Part shown: in pieces, positions 11,900 through 24,565 of the stretch | Layout of the letters: every line of letters starts with the position of its first letter | How positions within the stretch are numbered: the first letter of the stretch is position 1 | DNA from: Lunularia cruciata | Taxonomy: Eukaryota > Streptophyta > Marchantiopsida > Lunulariales > Lunulariaceae | DNA length: 64,000 bases | Reading direction: 5' to 3' | Assembly (NCBI GenBank): GCA_948567375.1 | Contig: OX419762.1 | Coordinates: 14,328,001-14,392,000 of the forward strand | Notes under the pieces: generated by a model | Seen by the model: the letters and a program-made list of their open reading frames with translations, nothing else | Databases searched by the model: none | What the model was told of the DNA's origin: nothing | Made by a program: the position numbers and the translations under genes

Positions 11900-12945
11900 T
11901 TGAAATCCCTTTTATCTTAAGTTTGGGTTTGCATGAAGGTGTGAACAAGGTGAGTAATCAAAACATAACCTGAATCACCCAATAGGTATTGATGGCACTC
12001 AAAGCAATTGCATGGACCTCTATGATTTAAATCCAACCATAAGGGAGATTTTTCCAACCATGTCATATCATGACATGATCCAAGCATCCCTAAGCTACCA
12101 AAACACACACAAAAATTACTCCAATGTGAAAGTGATAAACCTTGTACCACCAAAACTATACAAAGAGAACACTCTAATGAGAAAAGCTTCAACTTTTATT
12201 TATAACATTGAGCTTAGCAAAAACATTTCCATTAGACATTTACCTCTAAAAAAAGTGTATAATCCTTCTTTTGTCATTGCACACAACTTGACCATGGATT
12301 GAGTACAATCCTTTCCTACTGTAACAGATTTCTCCAATTGATGGTGGGCGTTTGTGCAAAAGGAAACAAAGTACCATCAACTAATCCAACCCATCTAGAA
12401 ACCCCTTATGAGCAAAGACTAAGGAAATCCTAGCCCTCTTTCCTATCTTAGGCCATTGCACTTCTTTCCTCAAAATTGACAAAATGGAGGTGAGAACCCC
12501 ACTGATAAATACGGTTGTTGAACTTGCACTAATACCCCATAGATTCATACCTCTTGCTACACAAGCACCATTTCCATTGTGGCCAAATTTTTCCAATGCG
12601 TAGGCTTCTTGTAACCAAGCACATATCTAGTGTCATCCATCCTCTTTCTTGTAAAAACCCTCATGGGCTTTGAGTAGATCCACCAAAGTAGAAAAATAAG
12701 CTAAGTCCATTCCTGTTAATTGTTTGAAGGCAAGTGGATCAAGAGCATGGAAATATTTGTGTGCAAACTTGGTACAATGACCTATGGAATTTCTCTTGGA
12801 CAAATAATGCTTGGTGTATATAAACTCCCACAATCTCTCTCATCTCATTTGCAACTTTTGTGTTGGATTTTGTATGTTCTTCTAATCTTGTGGTGAGAAT
12901 CACGCTTATCCATAGACTCATATTTGGCAAACTCATCTTTTGCAT
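11900..12945 (-). mobile_element. PIF/Harbinger (HARBI1-like) transposase relic
   Basis: Minus-strand frames read, from high to low coordinate: a helical segment FKQLTGMDLAYFSTLVDLL; then EKFGHNGNGACVARGMN and WGISASSTTVFISG; then VQWPKIG; and, after a degraded stretch, LGMLGSCHDMTWLEKSPLW and YLLGDSGYVLITHLV. The order matches Harbinger-type DDE transposases: a G-N-G-A--S-R region, a G-S-HD motif, then the LLGDSGYPL motif containing the second catalytic Asp. Several stops and frameshifts (for example around 12,200-12,400 and 12,600) make it inactive. Terminal inverted repeats were not identified. Confidence 0.75.
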
Positions 12946-15700
12946 CTTCTTTTACCCCCTCATTAGAGTATGTATTTTTTTGTACTTTGCTTTTCTCTCT
13001 CTGGGAATACATTGATGCCTAGCTATGGAGCCTATAGATCAGAGGTTGGAGTAAACCTATGCATACTAGTTTGACGTGCATAGATCCCAACCAGTAAAAC
13101 CCTTTACTCTAGGTTTTGGTATTCTTGCTATCGGGTAGAGTAGTAACGGGTAACCTAACTTGTCATCATAATATGCACTCCTAGTCTACTAGTCATCACT
13201 TTTAGCATTACCAAAGAGAAATAAAAAACATTCATAGAAGGAAAGAACCTAAGCGCAATGCCCGCACATCAATCCAAACCAATTGGGCGTACAAATAGGC
13301 ATGCAAGCATGGAGAGGATCCAATCACAAGAATCCAATAGCAACTCTCTGTGTTTTTTTGGGTCAAAATTGACCTTCATAGCCCTCTTTCTTTGTCATCA
13401 AGCCAATTTCAACCTATACTCCAAGCTTCCTCCAATATGTACTTCAGCCTTCACCCAATTTGTACTCCAAGTGGAATGATCCTATATCTTATTGATGAGA
13501 AAAATCCTATGCAACTCAAATGGTTATAACTTTCTCTATGTAAATTATGTAAATTCCAATATTTTAGAATTCAATGGAGAGCCTGTAAGATAAGCTTTCC
13601 AATGATATAAATTAAGCCACAATTTGATCAATACTGCTCCCTTGACAAGCTCTCAAACTTGGCTAGTTTTTTGTAATTTTTACTCTAATTTTGAAATCTC
13701 TAATTTAGGGTTTGCTTATTGTTCTAGGTAATTTTCCCTAGATTTATCAATAATAGGTGCACCTTATACTCATAAACACTCCAAAACCTAAATCCTTAGT
13801 CATAGACATACAAATAGGAGAATAGACACTCAATCATGATAACAGATAGAAATGGTCTCTTAAACTCATGATAGTATTTTCAATAAGTTTGTTGCATTAG
13901 TTCTCTCTCTCCATGGACCCAAAGTCAACCAAATTTTTCACAATAGCTTTTTGTGCCATTTTCTAAACCTTTATAAATTTTAGTACCTTAATCCAACCAA
14001 ACCCTAGATATGGATCAATTCTTGAGCTGGGCTAACTTGTGAGCTCTACCGACCCAAGTATACTTGATCCAAGACTTTGAATTGTCTATTTGAGTAATTC
14101 ATATGAAATCTCTGCATGAAAGTGAAAACCCTAGCCACCAATAATACTAGAAATTTTCATATGGTGGATTGGACCAGAATTTCAGGATTGACCAAATCTT
14201 CAAAGCTAATTAGATATAATCTCCAACTCCTCACTTTCCAAAGCTCCAACTTCAGTTGGCCAGATCTGATTTGAGATTCATAAAAAGTCTAAAATTTCTT
14301 GAACTCATAATTACAAGCACTTTGTCAAATCACCAATCCAATTGACAAATCATGAAGATGTCTCATGAAGCTCTCTAAATAACCTACTTTGTGCTCTTGG
14401 GTATGAAGCCGCCTTGACTCAATTGATCATATCTCCTAGAGAATTGACTCAAATCACTCAATTCTACTCTTCAAATTATAGCCTGTCAGCTTTTCTCTCC
14501 AACCATAGTCCTCTCTTCTCAAATGCTCTCCTCAAACTCCCTTGATGGTAAAAAAACTTCAGACTTTCTCTTGGAATCCAATCTCTTGCAATTTTGTCAT
14601 TAAGCCACTTCACTTTTTGGCAAGTGGACCCCACAACTCCATCTTGAAGCTCATGAGCAAAATTGAGTCATTCTCAAACTACAAGAGCATATAAATTTTC
14701 AAGTCTCTACTTGCTTGTAAGTAAGCACCAGAAGGATAATATGATCTAGGTTTTCCATCATTGACTTTGTGAATATCGCCCCAAAATGTGCCACCATCCA
14801 ATCCCTAAAGCCATTACGGTGTAGAATCTAAGCTTGATGAGAAAAGGATTTGGGAGTGGCAGACTGGGAGCATAAAGAAATCTCCTAATCAATTGCTCTC
14901 TCCAATGCCCAATCTCCACACTTTGCTACAACTCTCATTCTCAACATCCTCCTCCTGCTTGAGACTCCTCTCACAAAAATACACCTTCCACTCAACTCTC
15001 CACCATCTATATACATAAGTAAGAACTCTCAAAGAAAACAAGACTATAATCCATATGGCCAATTGTATACATGTATATAGATTGCACACATGGCAATAGC
15101 TCAACCGTGGGATCCGTCATACTACCTACTCCATCTTTACAAAGATAAACTTCATTAGTTTACTTCTTCAAGGGCTATGCAAAGCACAACATGACAATGT
15201 ACCTTTTAATTTGTATCCGCAACATACTATACACACTAAGATGAGGGATTATTATCCTACCAATCAATCAAAGTGATAATTTGCAACCCGACCTTCCCTA
15301 TCCTTTGAGGTTCTCAAGAAACTATTTTCACTTGTAGGTTTGAAATAGACAATAAGAATCGACTAAGGACTAGTAAGGTCAACTTTGGTATGGCATCTAT
15401 CAAGAAATGCCAAACCCAAATATTTTGTTAGTGTAGAGACACCATTCACCATCATACAATCATTGCATTTAGATTTACAGTTGGTAATTAAGAGTTATAA
15501 AGACATGTGAATCTCCTAAAAAGTAAGTAGGGTAAACTTATTTTTCCATAAGAATTTATGATAGAAAAAGACCCTATACCACAATTTGTGTACCCCTCCT
15601 AACCCACTCTATAAATCATTTTCTCACCTCCCATACTGCAAAATCATTATGGAATTCAAAAAAAACATTTTTAAAACATAAATGATATGGATCTTTTTGA
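12946..15700. other. AT-rich repeat-like DNA, no gene seen
   Basis: Only short frames broken by stops. Nothing recognisable on either strand. Confidence 0.4.
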
Positions 15701-15702
15701 GA

Positions 15703-15825
15703 CTTGTCACCTCTTTCCAAAGTGCACCTTTTTCTTTCAACTTGCTCAACCTAACCAAGAAGAGTGTAGAAATAGTTGGTTAGCATGGAACACGAGATGT
15801 TTATGATTATTACTTTCCACTCCAA
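15703..15825 (+). repeat. Dispersed repeat, copy 2 of a direct pair
   Basis: Contains cctctttccaaagtgcacct and gaaatagttggttagcatgg, matching the copy at 6,829-6,960. It is followed at 15,960-16,050 by short degenerate repeats of a ctttg(t/g)c(t/c)tgga-type motif (cctttgtcctgaaaa, cctttggcctgaaaa). Relatives of that motif occur at 19,560-19,610 and 20,310-20,430. Confidence 0.55.
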
Positions 15826-16599
15826 GGGGAACTGCACCTTTAAGGGGAATGCTGACATAAAAGGAATGTGCCATGAAAGAACTTATTATAGTAGATCTGA
15901 ATAATGAGTGCATAGCATGGCTCTTTGATAAAGAAGGTTGTCATGTAAGAAAACATTTGGTGAGGGAACTCTTTGTCTTGAGAAGGGATCTTTGTCTTGG
16001 GACAACCTTTGTCCTGAAAAAGCCATTTTTCTTGGAAGACCTTTGGCCTGAAAATTCATAAGTAAATGTAGTGCCAATAGATAAAGAACTACAATTGAAG
16101 AGCATTCAATTGTACCGACCACTCGCATGTGCAAATAGTAATTGCTCACCAAAGGGCACACTTATAAAAAATTAGTAATAGTTGGGCCATCATCTTCAAT
16201 ATCCACATTAGGCTTAGATCCTTTTCACTCTTTTTGAAGTTAACTAGAGCAAGACTGTTAGGCTTTTGTCACCCTTGGTGGGAAGTTTCATCACTTAGAC
16301 ATTTAAATTTTGAGAATGTGTGCTTGCAAGGAGGATTGGGAAGTGATTGAGACAAAGTGAGAATAATAAGAGGATCAAAGAGAAAAGAAGTAGATTTCCC
16401 TAAATGGCCATAGAAGATGAGAGGAGCACTTGAGTTTATAATCAAGGCCCCAAGATTAGTTAAGTGGGCATTGTGATATAGAAAGGAATTAGTATACAAA
16501 AAGAAATTAGAGTTCTTGCCATGGAATTGGGAATTGAGTGATCATGTATCATTGCATGAAATTAAAGACAATCACAACCAAAGGATGGAGAACATGAGA

Positions 16600-19170
16600 G
16601 GGAATATCTTTGCTTGGACCAAGAGCATTGTTAGAGAGTGCTGGGGCCCTAAAATTCTCCTCCAAATGGCATTACTCTAGATAGCACTTGGACTTGCCTT
16701 GCCTTGACTCTTGAAGCCAAGTTCAAGGCCACATTTAGAGATACAAAAATGCTTGGTCTGCTCATGGTATTAAGGATCCTACAAGGAGGATCTTAGTTGA
16801 TTCAATCATAAAGTTGTTCAAATCTAAAAAAACAACTAACTTGAACAATAGTCAAGCAATCTTCTTGTTTGTACCAATTTGTACCAAGGAAGACCTATCA
16901 ATTGGGCAGAAATGTTCTAGGTAAAGGCAAGGAGCTTGTGGATGCTATGAAAAGGAAGAAGGAGTGACTTTGGTGTCTATCTTTGTCATCTATTTCTACA
17001 TGTGGATGGCTTTAGAGACCCTAGAGGAGAAAAAGAAGTATCTTGACCACTTTTTCCCCATTGGGCATTTTAATGAGCCTAAGGAACTAGCACTAATGGT
17101 GTGAAAATATACAAAAGTGGATGTATAATTTGACCACATAGGGAAATACATGGAGGTGAAAGAAGCCTACAATACTATGGGCCTTGAGAAGTAGCAATAG
17201 CAAGAGATTGTCATTGAGCCAATTCTCAAAATACAACATGCAACTCCTTCTAGGTTGAAGGAAAATGCGACCAAGAGGATGAAGAGGATCCTCATGGAAG
17301 AAGAAGAAGTATAGGAAGAACAATAAGGTGAGGAAAAAGGCAACATTAGACTACAACCAAATCCTACATCTACAACTAGCAAAGCAATTATTCACCAAGA
17401 TCATAATTTCTTCAAACTAGGATGTGGCTGAGGATCAAGGTGGAAAAGAACAATCAACCTTAGCTTATAACACCTATTTATGCATGTGTGTGCTATTGTG
17501 AGAGTTAGTTTGGTATTATAAGTACTTTAGCAATATTATTTATATAAAGATAAAGGATTGTTCTACATTAGTCATGATTAGCTAAAGTTCATCATATTTA
17601 AGATAGAGAGGACCTTATTTAGAGGAAGTAGAAAAAATGAGCACTACTATTTTGGATTCTAATGTGTTGAATTGGTATTATTCCTAGGTGTTTGGCTTTG
17701 AAGAAAGAGTTGAGAACTCTTAGACCCACAAGTCTTTTTGTTTTGGATTCTTCTATAGTCTAAGGATAGCCCATGTGAAGGAATCCTTGACTTAGTGGTT
17801 AGGTCAAGATAAGATCACATGCTTAAGAGAATATTTGTATGAGAATGGATATTCCTTTAGCTTTTTGACTTTATTTGACTTTTAGTCTAGTAACTTGAGT
17901 TACTCCAATATTTAGTAACTTTGGTACATAACTATTTCAAAAGTATATAAACTAGGAGTGAGGAGGTTCTCATCATCCTTTCATTTGCAACTATTTCTCT
18001 CTCATTGAGTTCTCTTGTGAACAATGTCTTGAGTTTTGGAGTGTTAGCCTTGGAGGAGTATGATGGAGTTGTGGTTCTTTGCCTTCTTAGTCCATGGTGC
18101 ACTACCATAATAACCATCAGAGGTTCATCCTAAGTGAGGGACAGGCCGGTTCATAGGCCCAAACCCTTCCAAGGTTGAAGGACAATTTTTAGGAGGAAGG
18201 ACCAATGCCCACCCTTGAGAGGTATGATGAAGAAGTTGGGCCTTCTAGTCCCAAGAAGAATGTAGCAGAGGGTTTGGGGATAATGAGTTCTCCTCTATTT
18301 CTACATAAAGAGGAAAAAAAACTAAAAGAAAAAGGAGCACTTTGAGCATAAGAAGTACTCAAGGTCAAAGATGTGGGCTCTTGTCAGGACAATGAAGGAC
18401 ATCAAGCCAAAGGTGGACTTTGGGCCAAAGAAGACCATTAGGACAACGGGTTGTCCAAGACGGAGGTGTTGACAAAAACAGCAAAGGTGTGCAAGAAAAA
18501 AGAACCTACCATCTTTGTCAAGATCAAGAATGAAGAGAGGAGACATTTGGCCTCATTCAAAATAGTAAGAGAGGTGAGCTCAAGCAAAAAGGAAACCAGG
18601 CCAGTCATGGCAGTGCTCCTTCCCCAATCAGTTGTGTATTGTGACATTGGAGTTGATGGAGCAACTCCTCCTTGTGTATGAAAAATCCCATGGAGCATTT
18701 GCAATTTTTGTCATGCTCATCAATTATCTTCGTCAAGGAGTGCAAGATGTAATGCAAGATAAGGCAAAGGCACATGATGAACTAGGAGAGGTTTGTGCAC
18801 AACATCAGGAGATGGGAAAATGAAGTAACAATTTGGCACAAGAGGCCACCATGCTTAGGGAAGAAGGAGAAGCCCTAAACAAGAAGGTACAAGAGGAAAG
18901 GACTTTTAAGGAGGAAGAAGAGCGTAAAAAATTCAGCTTGTGGAGCAAGTGAAGGCTCAAGCATAAAAAATTGATGCAATGAAGGGAGAGGTAGAGAAGG
19001 CAAAGGTGGCCCTTGTTGCATCAGAAGTTTGACATTAGGAAGAGCTTTGAGTGGCCAATGTATAGGTGAAGAGGCTTGCAAAAAACATCAAGGAGAAGGA
19101 GGAGAAACACAAGAAGGATTTAGCAGCCATTTAAGAAGGGATCTTAGCTGAAATGGAAGAGAGTCATACC
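16600..19170 (+). mobile_element. Coiled-coil-coding repeat element relic, copy 1
   Basis: Plus-strand frames broken by stops. From about 16,760 they read KDPTRRILVDSIIKLFKS, ALETLEEKKKYLDHFFP and YMEVKEAYNTMGLEK. From 18,451 they read KKKEPTIFVKIKNEERRHLA and VVYCDIGVDGATPP. They end in Glu/Lys-rich coiled coil to about 19,160. The same kind of coiled coil is found on the minus strand at 42,990-43,525. Both are followed, about 1.4 kb downstream in their own orientation, by the same conserved block (20,590-20,695 and 41,510-41,605). I infer one element family; no polymerase or transposase domain is visible. 19,170-20,590 holds no other gene. Confidence 0.4.
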
Positions 19171-20589
19171 TAATCCAATTGGAGAAGACTACAATTTTAG
19201 CAAGGATGGAGATTGCACATGACTAGCTTGAAGAGATCCAAAGGAGATAGCAAAGAACTCCTTTCAAAAATTGAAGGCTCAAGATTCAAGATCCCAGGTG
19301 CACACTTGCACAACAAAGGTGTATGCAGATGAGCGCATGCAACAACTAGCCAATTAACTACTTGAGCACACCTCAAATAATTTGAGGAATCCATGAAGAT
19401 GTTTTTGGGAAAGATGGTAGGATATTGAGACCTTGTAGATTTGTTAATTAAGGTTTGTAAGGGCAAGGAAGTTCCTTGTAGTAGATTTTAGGAAAAGAGA
19501 TTATAGCTAAAAGAAAATAGGTAGAAACATGTTAAATATATAATGCACCTTTGGTTTAGTAAATAATCTTTGGCCTGGAAAGGTCTTTGTCATGGAAGAC
19601 TTTCACATTCTCAAGCCTAAAATTCTTTATGACTACACAACAATTCTATAGCCAGAGATTTTAGAACTATAATTACATCAATAGGAAATAACAAGTAGTA
19701 GTTGTGATCTATGATTGTGCAGTCACTTCTTAATTGTGCTTAGGATAAGAGCAGTAGGTAGGATTAGAAATAAGTTGAGTAGGTATAATTAGAATATTTC
19801 TAAAACTCTTAGCTTTTGATCATCTTCATCTCTAGAGTTAAAAAATTGTATATATGGGTTGCTACCCATAGAAGTTATGACAACTTCTTTTATAATCGAA
19901 TTATTCAGCTTAAAGATTTCTTTGAGCTATTTCTTTGAGCTCTTTGGATTGCTTTTGCTTGCATCTTTGATTGTGTACTTGGTTGAGTAGAGGTGAGTAA
20001 TCTTGTAGCATGAATGTGTGTTTGAGTACTTGCATATAAATTTTGCATTGAGTCAACAAAGTTACCCTTGATATTCATCAAGAATGAGTGCTTGAGTACC
20101 TACTTAGGAAATTTTCAAATTGACAAGGTAACTTACCCTTGACATTTTGAATGAGCAAATAAACGTGAGAAAGGATTATGGGAAGAATGGAACATTGAGA
20201 GTACCACAAATAAAAAAGACAAGTAGACAATGGATTTTGGATTCTTTTGGGATCACATCTTTTGCGAATGGATACTCATAGTCAATGATGTTGTTAGGCT
20301 GAAAGAACCTTTAGCTTGAAAATTGACCTTTGGTCCAAACTGACTTTTGGGGTGAAATAAACCTATAAGGAGGAACTAGTGATTGGGGTAAAATAGGCTC
20401 TTAAGGAGGAAGAGGCCTTTGGCATGAAGTGAACCACCATTATCAAGAGCTTATTAATTTAGATCTTTCATGAGAGTGGTTGTTAATTTCTCTTTTTGTA
20501 GAGCACCATAGTGGGTGTCTCTACCTCTTCTAGGAGTGGTTTGCCAAAGAGGTTAAACAAGTAAGAATGGACCACCTATGACAGTGTGA

Positions 20590-20695
20590 TATTTTATTCT
20601 CATTATTAATTATTTCCAATCTGTATCCTCAAGGGAATGACTTGCTCTTACTAATAATACTATTAGTATATCAATGACATTGATGCACTTTTTCT
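20590..20695 (-). repeat. Conserved block of the coiled-coil element, copy 1
   Basis: Read on the minus strand this gives caatgtcattgatatactaa, then tagtattattagtaagagca, then ccttgaggatacagattgg. It is clearly related to 41,510-41,605 on the plus strand. It may be part of a long terminal repeat or 3' UTR. Confidence 0.65.
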
Positions 20696-21084
20696 ACACA
20701 CCATGTAAAATTTTACAAACCACTCATAAAAATATGTACAAGATCACTATGATTTACATAGTGCCCCTTAATGTGTATCTGGGGTTGATGTGAAGGGCTG
20801 GATATGTGTTGCCCCAATCCTTTGATGTACTATGATCTGCCACATACATGATACAAAAGAGTGGCTATACTAAGACCTCTATGCCTAATCATATCATGAT
20901 GCAATTGTCATATTGATCAAAGTAAGATACTAGAACACTATCATGATCAAGGCCTTGTATGCTTGATTTCTTTCTAATAATAGTCTAGCCAAGTATTGGG
21001 CCATTTGAACAAAAAGTGCAAACTGGTATGTATATTTAGTTTATATGATAAGGATATTATTTGGATCACTACTTTTATGATATT

Positions 21085-21310
21085 AGAATTCTCAAAGTCC
21101 TCTCAAATCTATATGAATCCAAAGCGTCGCTCAAGCTAGACCTATGTGGAAATATCTGACTTTTGATAGCATGCCATCTCTTGTTAGTGGATCACTAATT
21201 AGAGTTATCTTTTATATCACTCAAGGAGAGAGTTTTATGGAAGGTGGGTTGCATCCACATCTCATGTATATGCATTTCATCATTTTGAAATTGAAAGATA
21301 GTAGAGAAGG
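21085..21310 (+). repeat. Short dispersed tail repeat, copy 1
   Basis: Contains gtggatcactaattagagtt, then gttgcatccacatctcatgt, then catttcatca. Related copies lie at 29,865-30,145 (+), 35,816-35,975 (-) and 36,300-36,440 (+). Here it directly abuts, in opposite sense, the 3' tail of the minus-strand non-LTR element, so on the minus strand it could be read as an extension of that element. Confidence 0.7.
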
Positions 21311-23367
21311 CAACCACATAGAAAAGAAGAAGGATGGGAAGACCCCATCAAGCCATACAAGGGAGAGACAAAAGAGGTAGAATGTGGCTAGGCCCCAATA
21401 GTATCTATATGATAAATCTGCCCTACTGCACCTATATATGAGCTATGCAAGTTGTAAGGCTTACAAAATATTGGAGCATCCAAAGAAGCATCACATAGAG
21501 TGATTGCTCTCATATGGATTGCACCAACCAATTCACTCAATAGAGCAATGGGCACATGCTGTCTAAAGTATGCTACAAAGTATGAGAGTGGGACCCTGGC
21601 ATCTAATATGAGAAGCTCTTGAGCACTCCTTGATAAATTTGTTGAACACCATGTCCATCATTCCATATAACTCCAAGGCTAGAGGAACAAAGATGTGACC
21701 TTGCTGCAAACCCCTATACTTGGAGACCTTGCAAACTGCTGCTCCACTCGCCGCACATCCAAGAGGATGAGTAATCACTCCCTTCAAAATTGCATCACAC
21801 ATAGGGTCTGTAACCACAACATCCGCCATTGTCACCTGATCATCTTGGACCAAGGATAAGTCTACTTTGACATGTGTTTTCTGCAAAGAATATGAACACT
21901 CCCTTCAAGCAAGGTATCCACTCTCTTATGCCATACTATATCCTTGATGACATCATGGGTAGCTATCCTCTCTCCTCTATGAATACATAATGTCATATGG
22001 ACCATTGTTGCATCTAATGTAGAACCACACTCACAAGTGAGTAATAAAAATGTAGACAGGTGGACCAAACTTAGGTGTAAACTCTTGTTGTAGAGAAAGT
22101 GGTTAGTGCAAGTTGGAATACCCTAATGCACGGTTGAGGTAGGATCCAAGAGCCTGCACCATTGCCAGAGCAAGAGCAAAGATATGATCTAGTGGTCCAA
22201 TGAATGGACTAGTCAACTAAGAGAGAATGTAGCATATGATGAGATTGTCAATCCATCAAGGAAGACTACAAACCTTTGGTCCAATCTGATGGCAGTGAAG
22301 CAAAGGATGGAAGGTCCTCCCGTGCCTATGGAGATAGACCATCTCTTGTAATACCATCTACTGCAATAACACTTGGAGAGAAAAGGATCTCTCCTTTACC
22401 TCAATCACATAAGTCTCCAAAATTTCCTATTAGCAACCAAAAAATGGGAGGAAAGTAGAGGTGCCAAGAGAGCCCAACTACCTAAAAACACTATAGGTGC
22501 CATCTCCTCCATAAATAAAATGCATATTGCTCCACACAAGATTGGTAGAGATGTCTGTTTACATGCCAAATCTCTTATCACACGCTCAAATGTCCTTGGT
22601 CCAATGATATCACCAAAGACTCCCATAATCCTCTTATCACAAGCTCCCAAACATGATAGGAAAGTCAAGTAAGGGGGAACAGTTCGGAGAAGGTAAGTTA
22701 GTTGATAGTCGATACTAGAGGAGAGTATACTAAATGGCACGTATGGATCTCCTAATAGAGGAAGGTCATCCATATGGAGAATATCCTTTGCAAGAGCAAC
22801 GTCTAAGAAGCATGTGACAAAATCCTCGGATCCTGTAGGCACTCCAAGTATACATAGTCCATCTGTAGAGGTGACACACTGCTCTGGAAGCTCAAGGTGG
22901 GGAAGGATACCTGAAGGGGACCATTCTCTACACTTTGACACCTTGACTCTCAAACCTACAAGATATAGCTCTATAGTCAAGTGATCAAAGACCTACCTAA
23001 TCTGACCTACGGGGCCCACATTGTGTGTATCGCCTACTAAGGAATGAAATATATAACCTGGCATGGCCAGAGTAGTAGACAAGAGAGCGCTGAAAGGAGC
23101 TCTGGTAAACAAAGGTCCTCCCTAAAGGATCTCCCTCTTGTGTACTGAAAATTGATTCCAAGACAGTGACCCCCTCTTGTAACCACCAATATTGATAGTA
23201 AATGGAGGTAGGAGAGCATAGAACAACCACACACGGTGAATAAGACTTGCCAAGGATCCATGGTCTCCCTAAGCTCTCTATAGATGGATGCAAAAGAAAG
23301 ATAGGACATGTTCATGACCAGACCTAGGTATGGTTCACATTGTCTCAGTTCTTCCATTAAAATGCTT
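21311..23367 (-). mobile_element. RLE-type non-LTR retrotransposon, longest copy (copy 2)
   Basis: Read on the minus strand: a frameshifted reverse transcriptase (about 23,390-22,405), a degraded linker, a CCHC zinc motif plus RLE-like domain (about 22,068-21,563), then the 3' tail (ggcctagccac, ggcttgatggggtcttccca at about 21,338-21,357). Plus-strand copies 1, 3 and 4 share the last parts. The 5' end stops around 23,367, where dioxygenase pseudogene A begins, so the element is truncated or cuts the pseudogene. It is dead, with several stops and frame changes. Confidence 0.75.
21563..22068 (-). pseudogene. CCHC plus RLE-like C-terminal domain, copy 2
   Basis: The minus-strand ORF at 22,068-21,862 has CECGSTL...VHMTLC (same C-x-C-x9-H-x3-C spacing as copy 1) and DVIKDIVWHK. 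The next ORF, 21,886-21,563, has HVKVDLSLVQDDQVTMADVV, then VCKVSKYRG and LALELYGMMDMVFNKFIKEC. Conservation of Cys/His spacing, the DVVVTD strand, KVSKY and LELYG between two independently decayed copies indicates that these were functional parts of the live element. Confidence 0.7.
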
Positions 23368-23390
23368 AACCGTGGACTGCTACGCAGCAA
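22405..23390 (-). pseudogene. Reverse transcriptase fragment of the RLE-type element
   Basis: The minus-strand frame at 23,293-22,997 carries STQEGDPLGRTF, the QGDPLGP-type palm motif (RT motif 4) of non-LTR reverse transcriptases. It is followed by a degenerate remnant of the catalytic A-D-D region, which is not intact. The open frame 22,980-22,405 carries LRVKVSKCREWSPSGI, then ILGVPTGSEDFV, then YLLRTVPPYLTFL, and near the end FLGSWALLAP. That is the thumb and post-RT region seen in eukaryotic elements of this type (G.P.GS, LLR..PP). Frame changes between the two parts show decay. No RNase H domain seen. Confidence 0.7.
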
Positions 23391-24065
23391 TTATGTAAAC
23401 CGGCCTGCTACTCGTGCTCACTAGGGAGCTCAAATTCGTGTAAGACGGGATACAGCATTGGAACATCAAGTGCAGTACACGTCCAACCATTACATCATAT
23501 ATGCAACACTGCTGAAGGTTTTGAACTCAGCATGAACCAAACAGGATGATCATTTAGCTCTGGGGTAAATTTCTGCTGTTATGTTAGATAAACGTGCTTA
23601 CCACCAAATATGGATCGTCTGTCTATAACATCAGACTAATTTGCAGGCCAACTCTGATGGGGTACGTGCAAGCAATCTCAGCAGCCCAAAGTTCTAAGGG
23701 TATTGTCGCAGATATGGGTGAGGGGGAGGGGAGGGCCATGCTCAAAGTACACAATGCGAACCAATTTCTATGAACTTCCTGGAGGGGGAGAGACACCTGC
23801 AGGAATTTGCCATCCTCATCCGAAACCTGGTGGCCTGACGTTTCTACTAGCAGACGACGTGCCACTATTGGAAATCAAGCAGGACGGCAGATTGGCGTAA
23901 GTCGATCCAATACCGGGAGCGTTCATTGTCAACACGGGTGACATGCTTGAAGTAAATGAAGTGAACCATGTAATTGCTGTATGCTTGCACATTGTGCATG
24001 CGTACCAATCACATTGTTCACATCGATTGAAGCTTCAGAAATTCCATCGAAAACTATTAATAACA
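23368..24065 (+). pseudogene. 2-ODD pseudogene A (intron 1 and exon 2 only)
   Basis: From about 23,368 the sequence aligns base for base with 31,218-31,508, the first intron of pseudogene B. At 23,640-23,720 it has a degraded start of exon 2. From 23,750 it reads MRTNFYELPGGGE, ICHPHPKPGGLTFLLADDV, VDPIPGAFIVNTGDMLE, followed by a conserved donor gtaaat (23,950). The HxD motif is replaced by HPK, so an iron ligand is lost, and there is a stop after DGRLA. Exon 1 is missing, cut by the retroelement on its left. Exon 3 was not found. Confidence 0.85.
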
Positions 24066-24234
24066 GCAGGAGAATCCACGAAGTACCTTAAGGTTTAAAG
24101 TAATTCGGCAAATTAAAAAATTCTCGTTTAGGAATCTTTGGTGCCTTATACAGCAAAAACACTAAACGTTTAGTGCTATTGCCGACTTTATTCTTACTTT
24201 AAAACACAAAAGAGCTAAGATATCCATATACAAT

Positions 24235-24565
24235 TATCAAGCTAAAAAGAACTTGTACCCTTGGAATTCTATAAGAGATCAAGTGGGACTTGTTTAATTT
24301 CCACAATCTAGAATACATATAGTTCCCATATTAGCCGTTTAGAAGCTATAAACTATACATCACGTTTCCTTGATCCCACTTGCTTTCTAGAAAGGAGATT
24401 GAAGATGAAAGCATTAGAATTATAACTTAATCTTCACTAAAGTGTACCAAGACCGCCAAGTGTTTTACCATTCATAGCCTAAGGCAACGTAGAAAGCTCA
24501 AGGCGGTGTTGCGAAATGTTATTTCTCAAATAACCCCCGTGGTTCACCTTCTCGTTATATCATGA
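24235..24565. repeat. Duplicated 3' flank of the 2-ODD locus, copy A
   Basis: cacaaaagagctaagatatc through aatttccacaatctagaata and ggttcaccttctcgttat align with 34,868-35,245 downstream of pseudogene B. This shows that pseudogenes A and B were duplicated together with their flank. At 24,160-24,175 there is a perfect 16-bp palindrome, cactaaacgtttagtg, just outside the block. Confidence 0.75.

Noticed and set aside
6829-15825. A single ~9-kb LTR retrotransposon bounded by the direct repeat pair
   Set aside because: The repeats are short and diverged, lack TG...CA ends, and the interval contains an unrelated Harbinger relic on the opposite strand.
22276-22672. Plus-strand ORFs of 60 and 99 codons
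   Set aside because: Antisense shadows of the minus-strand reverse transcriptase frame.
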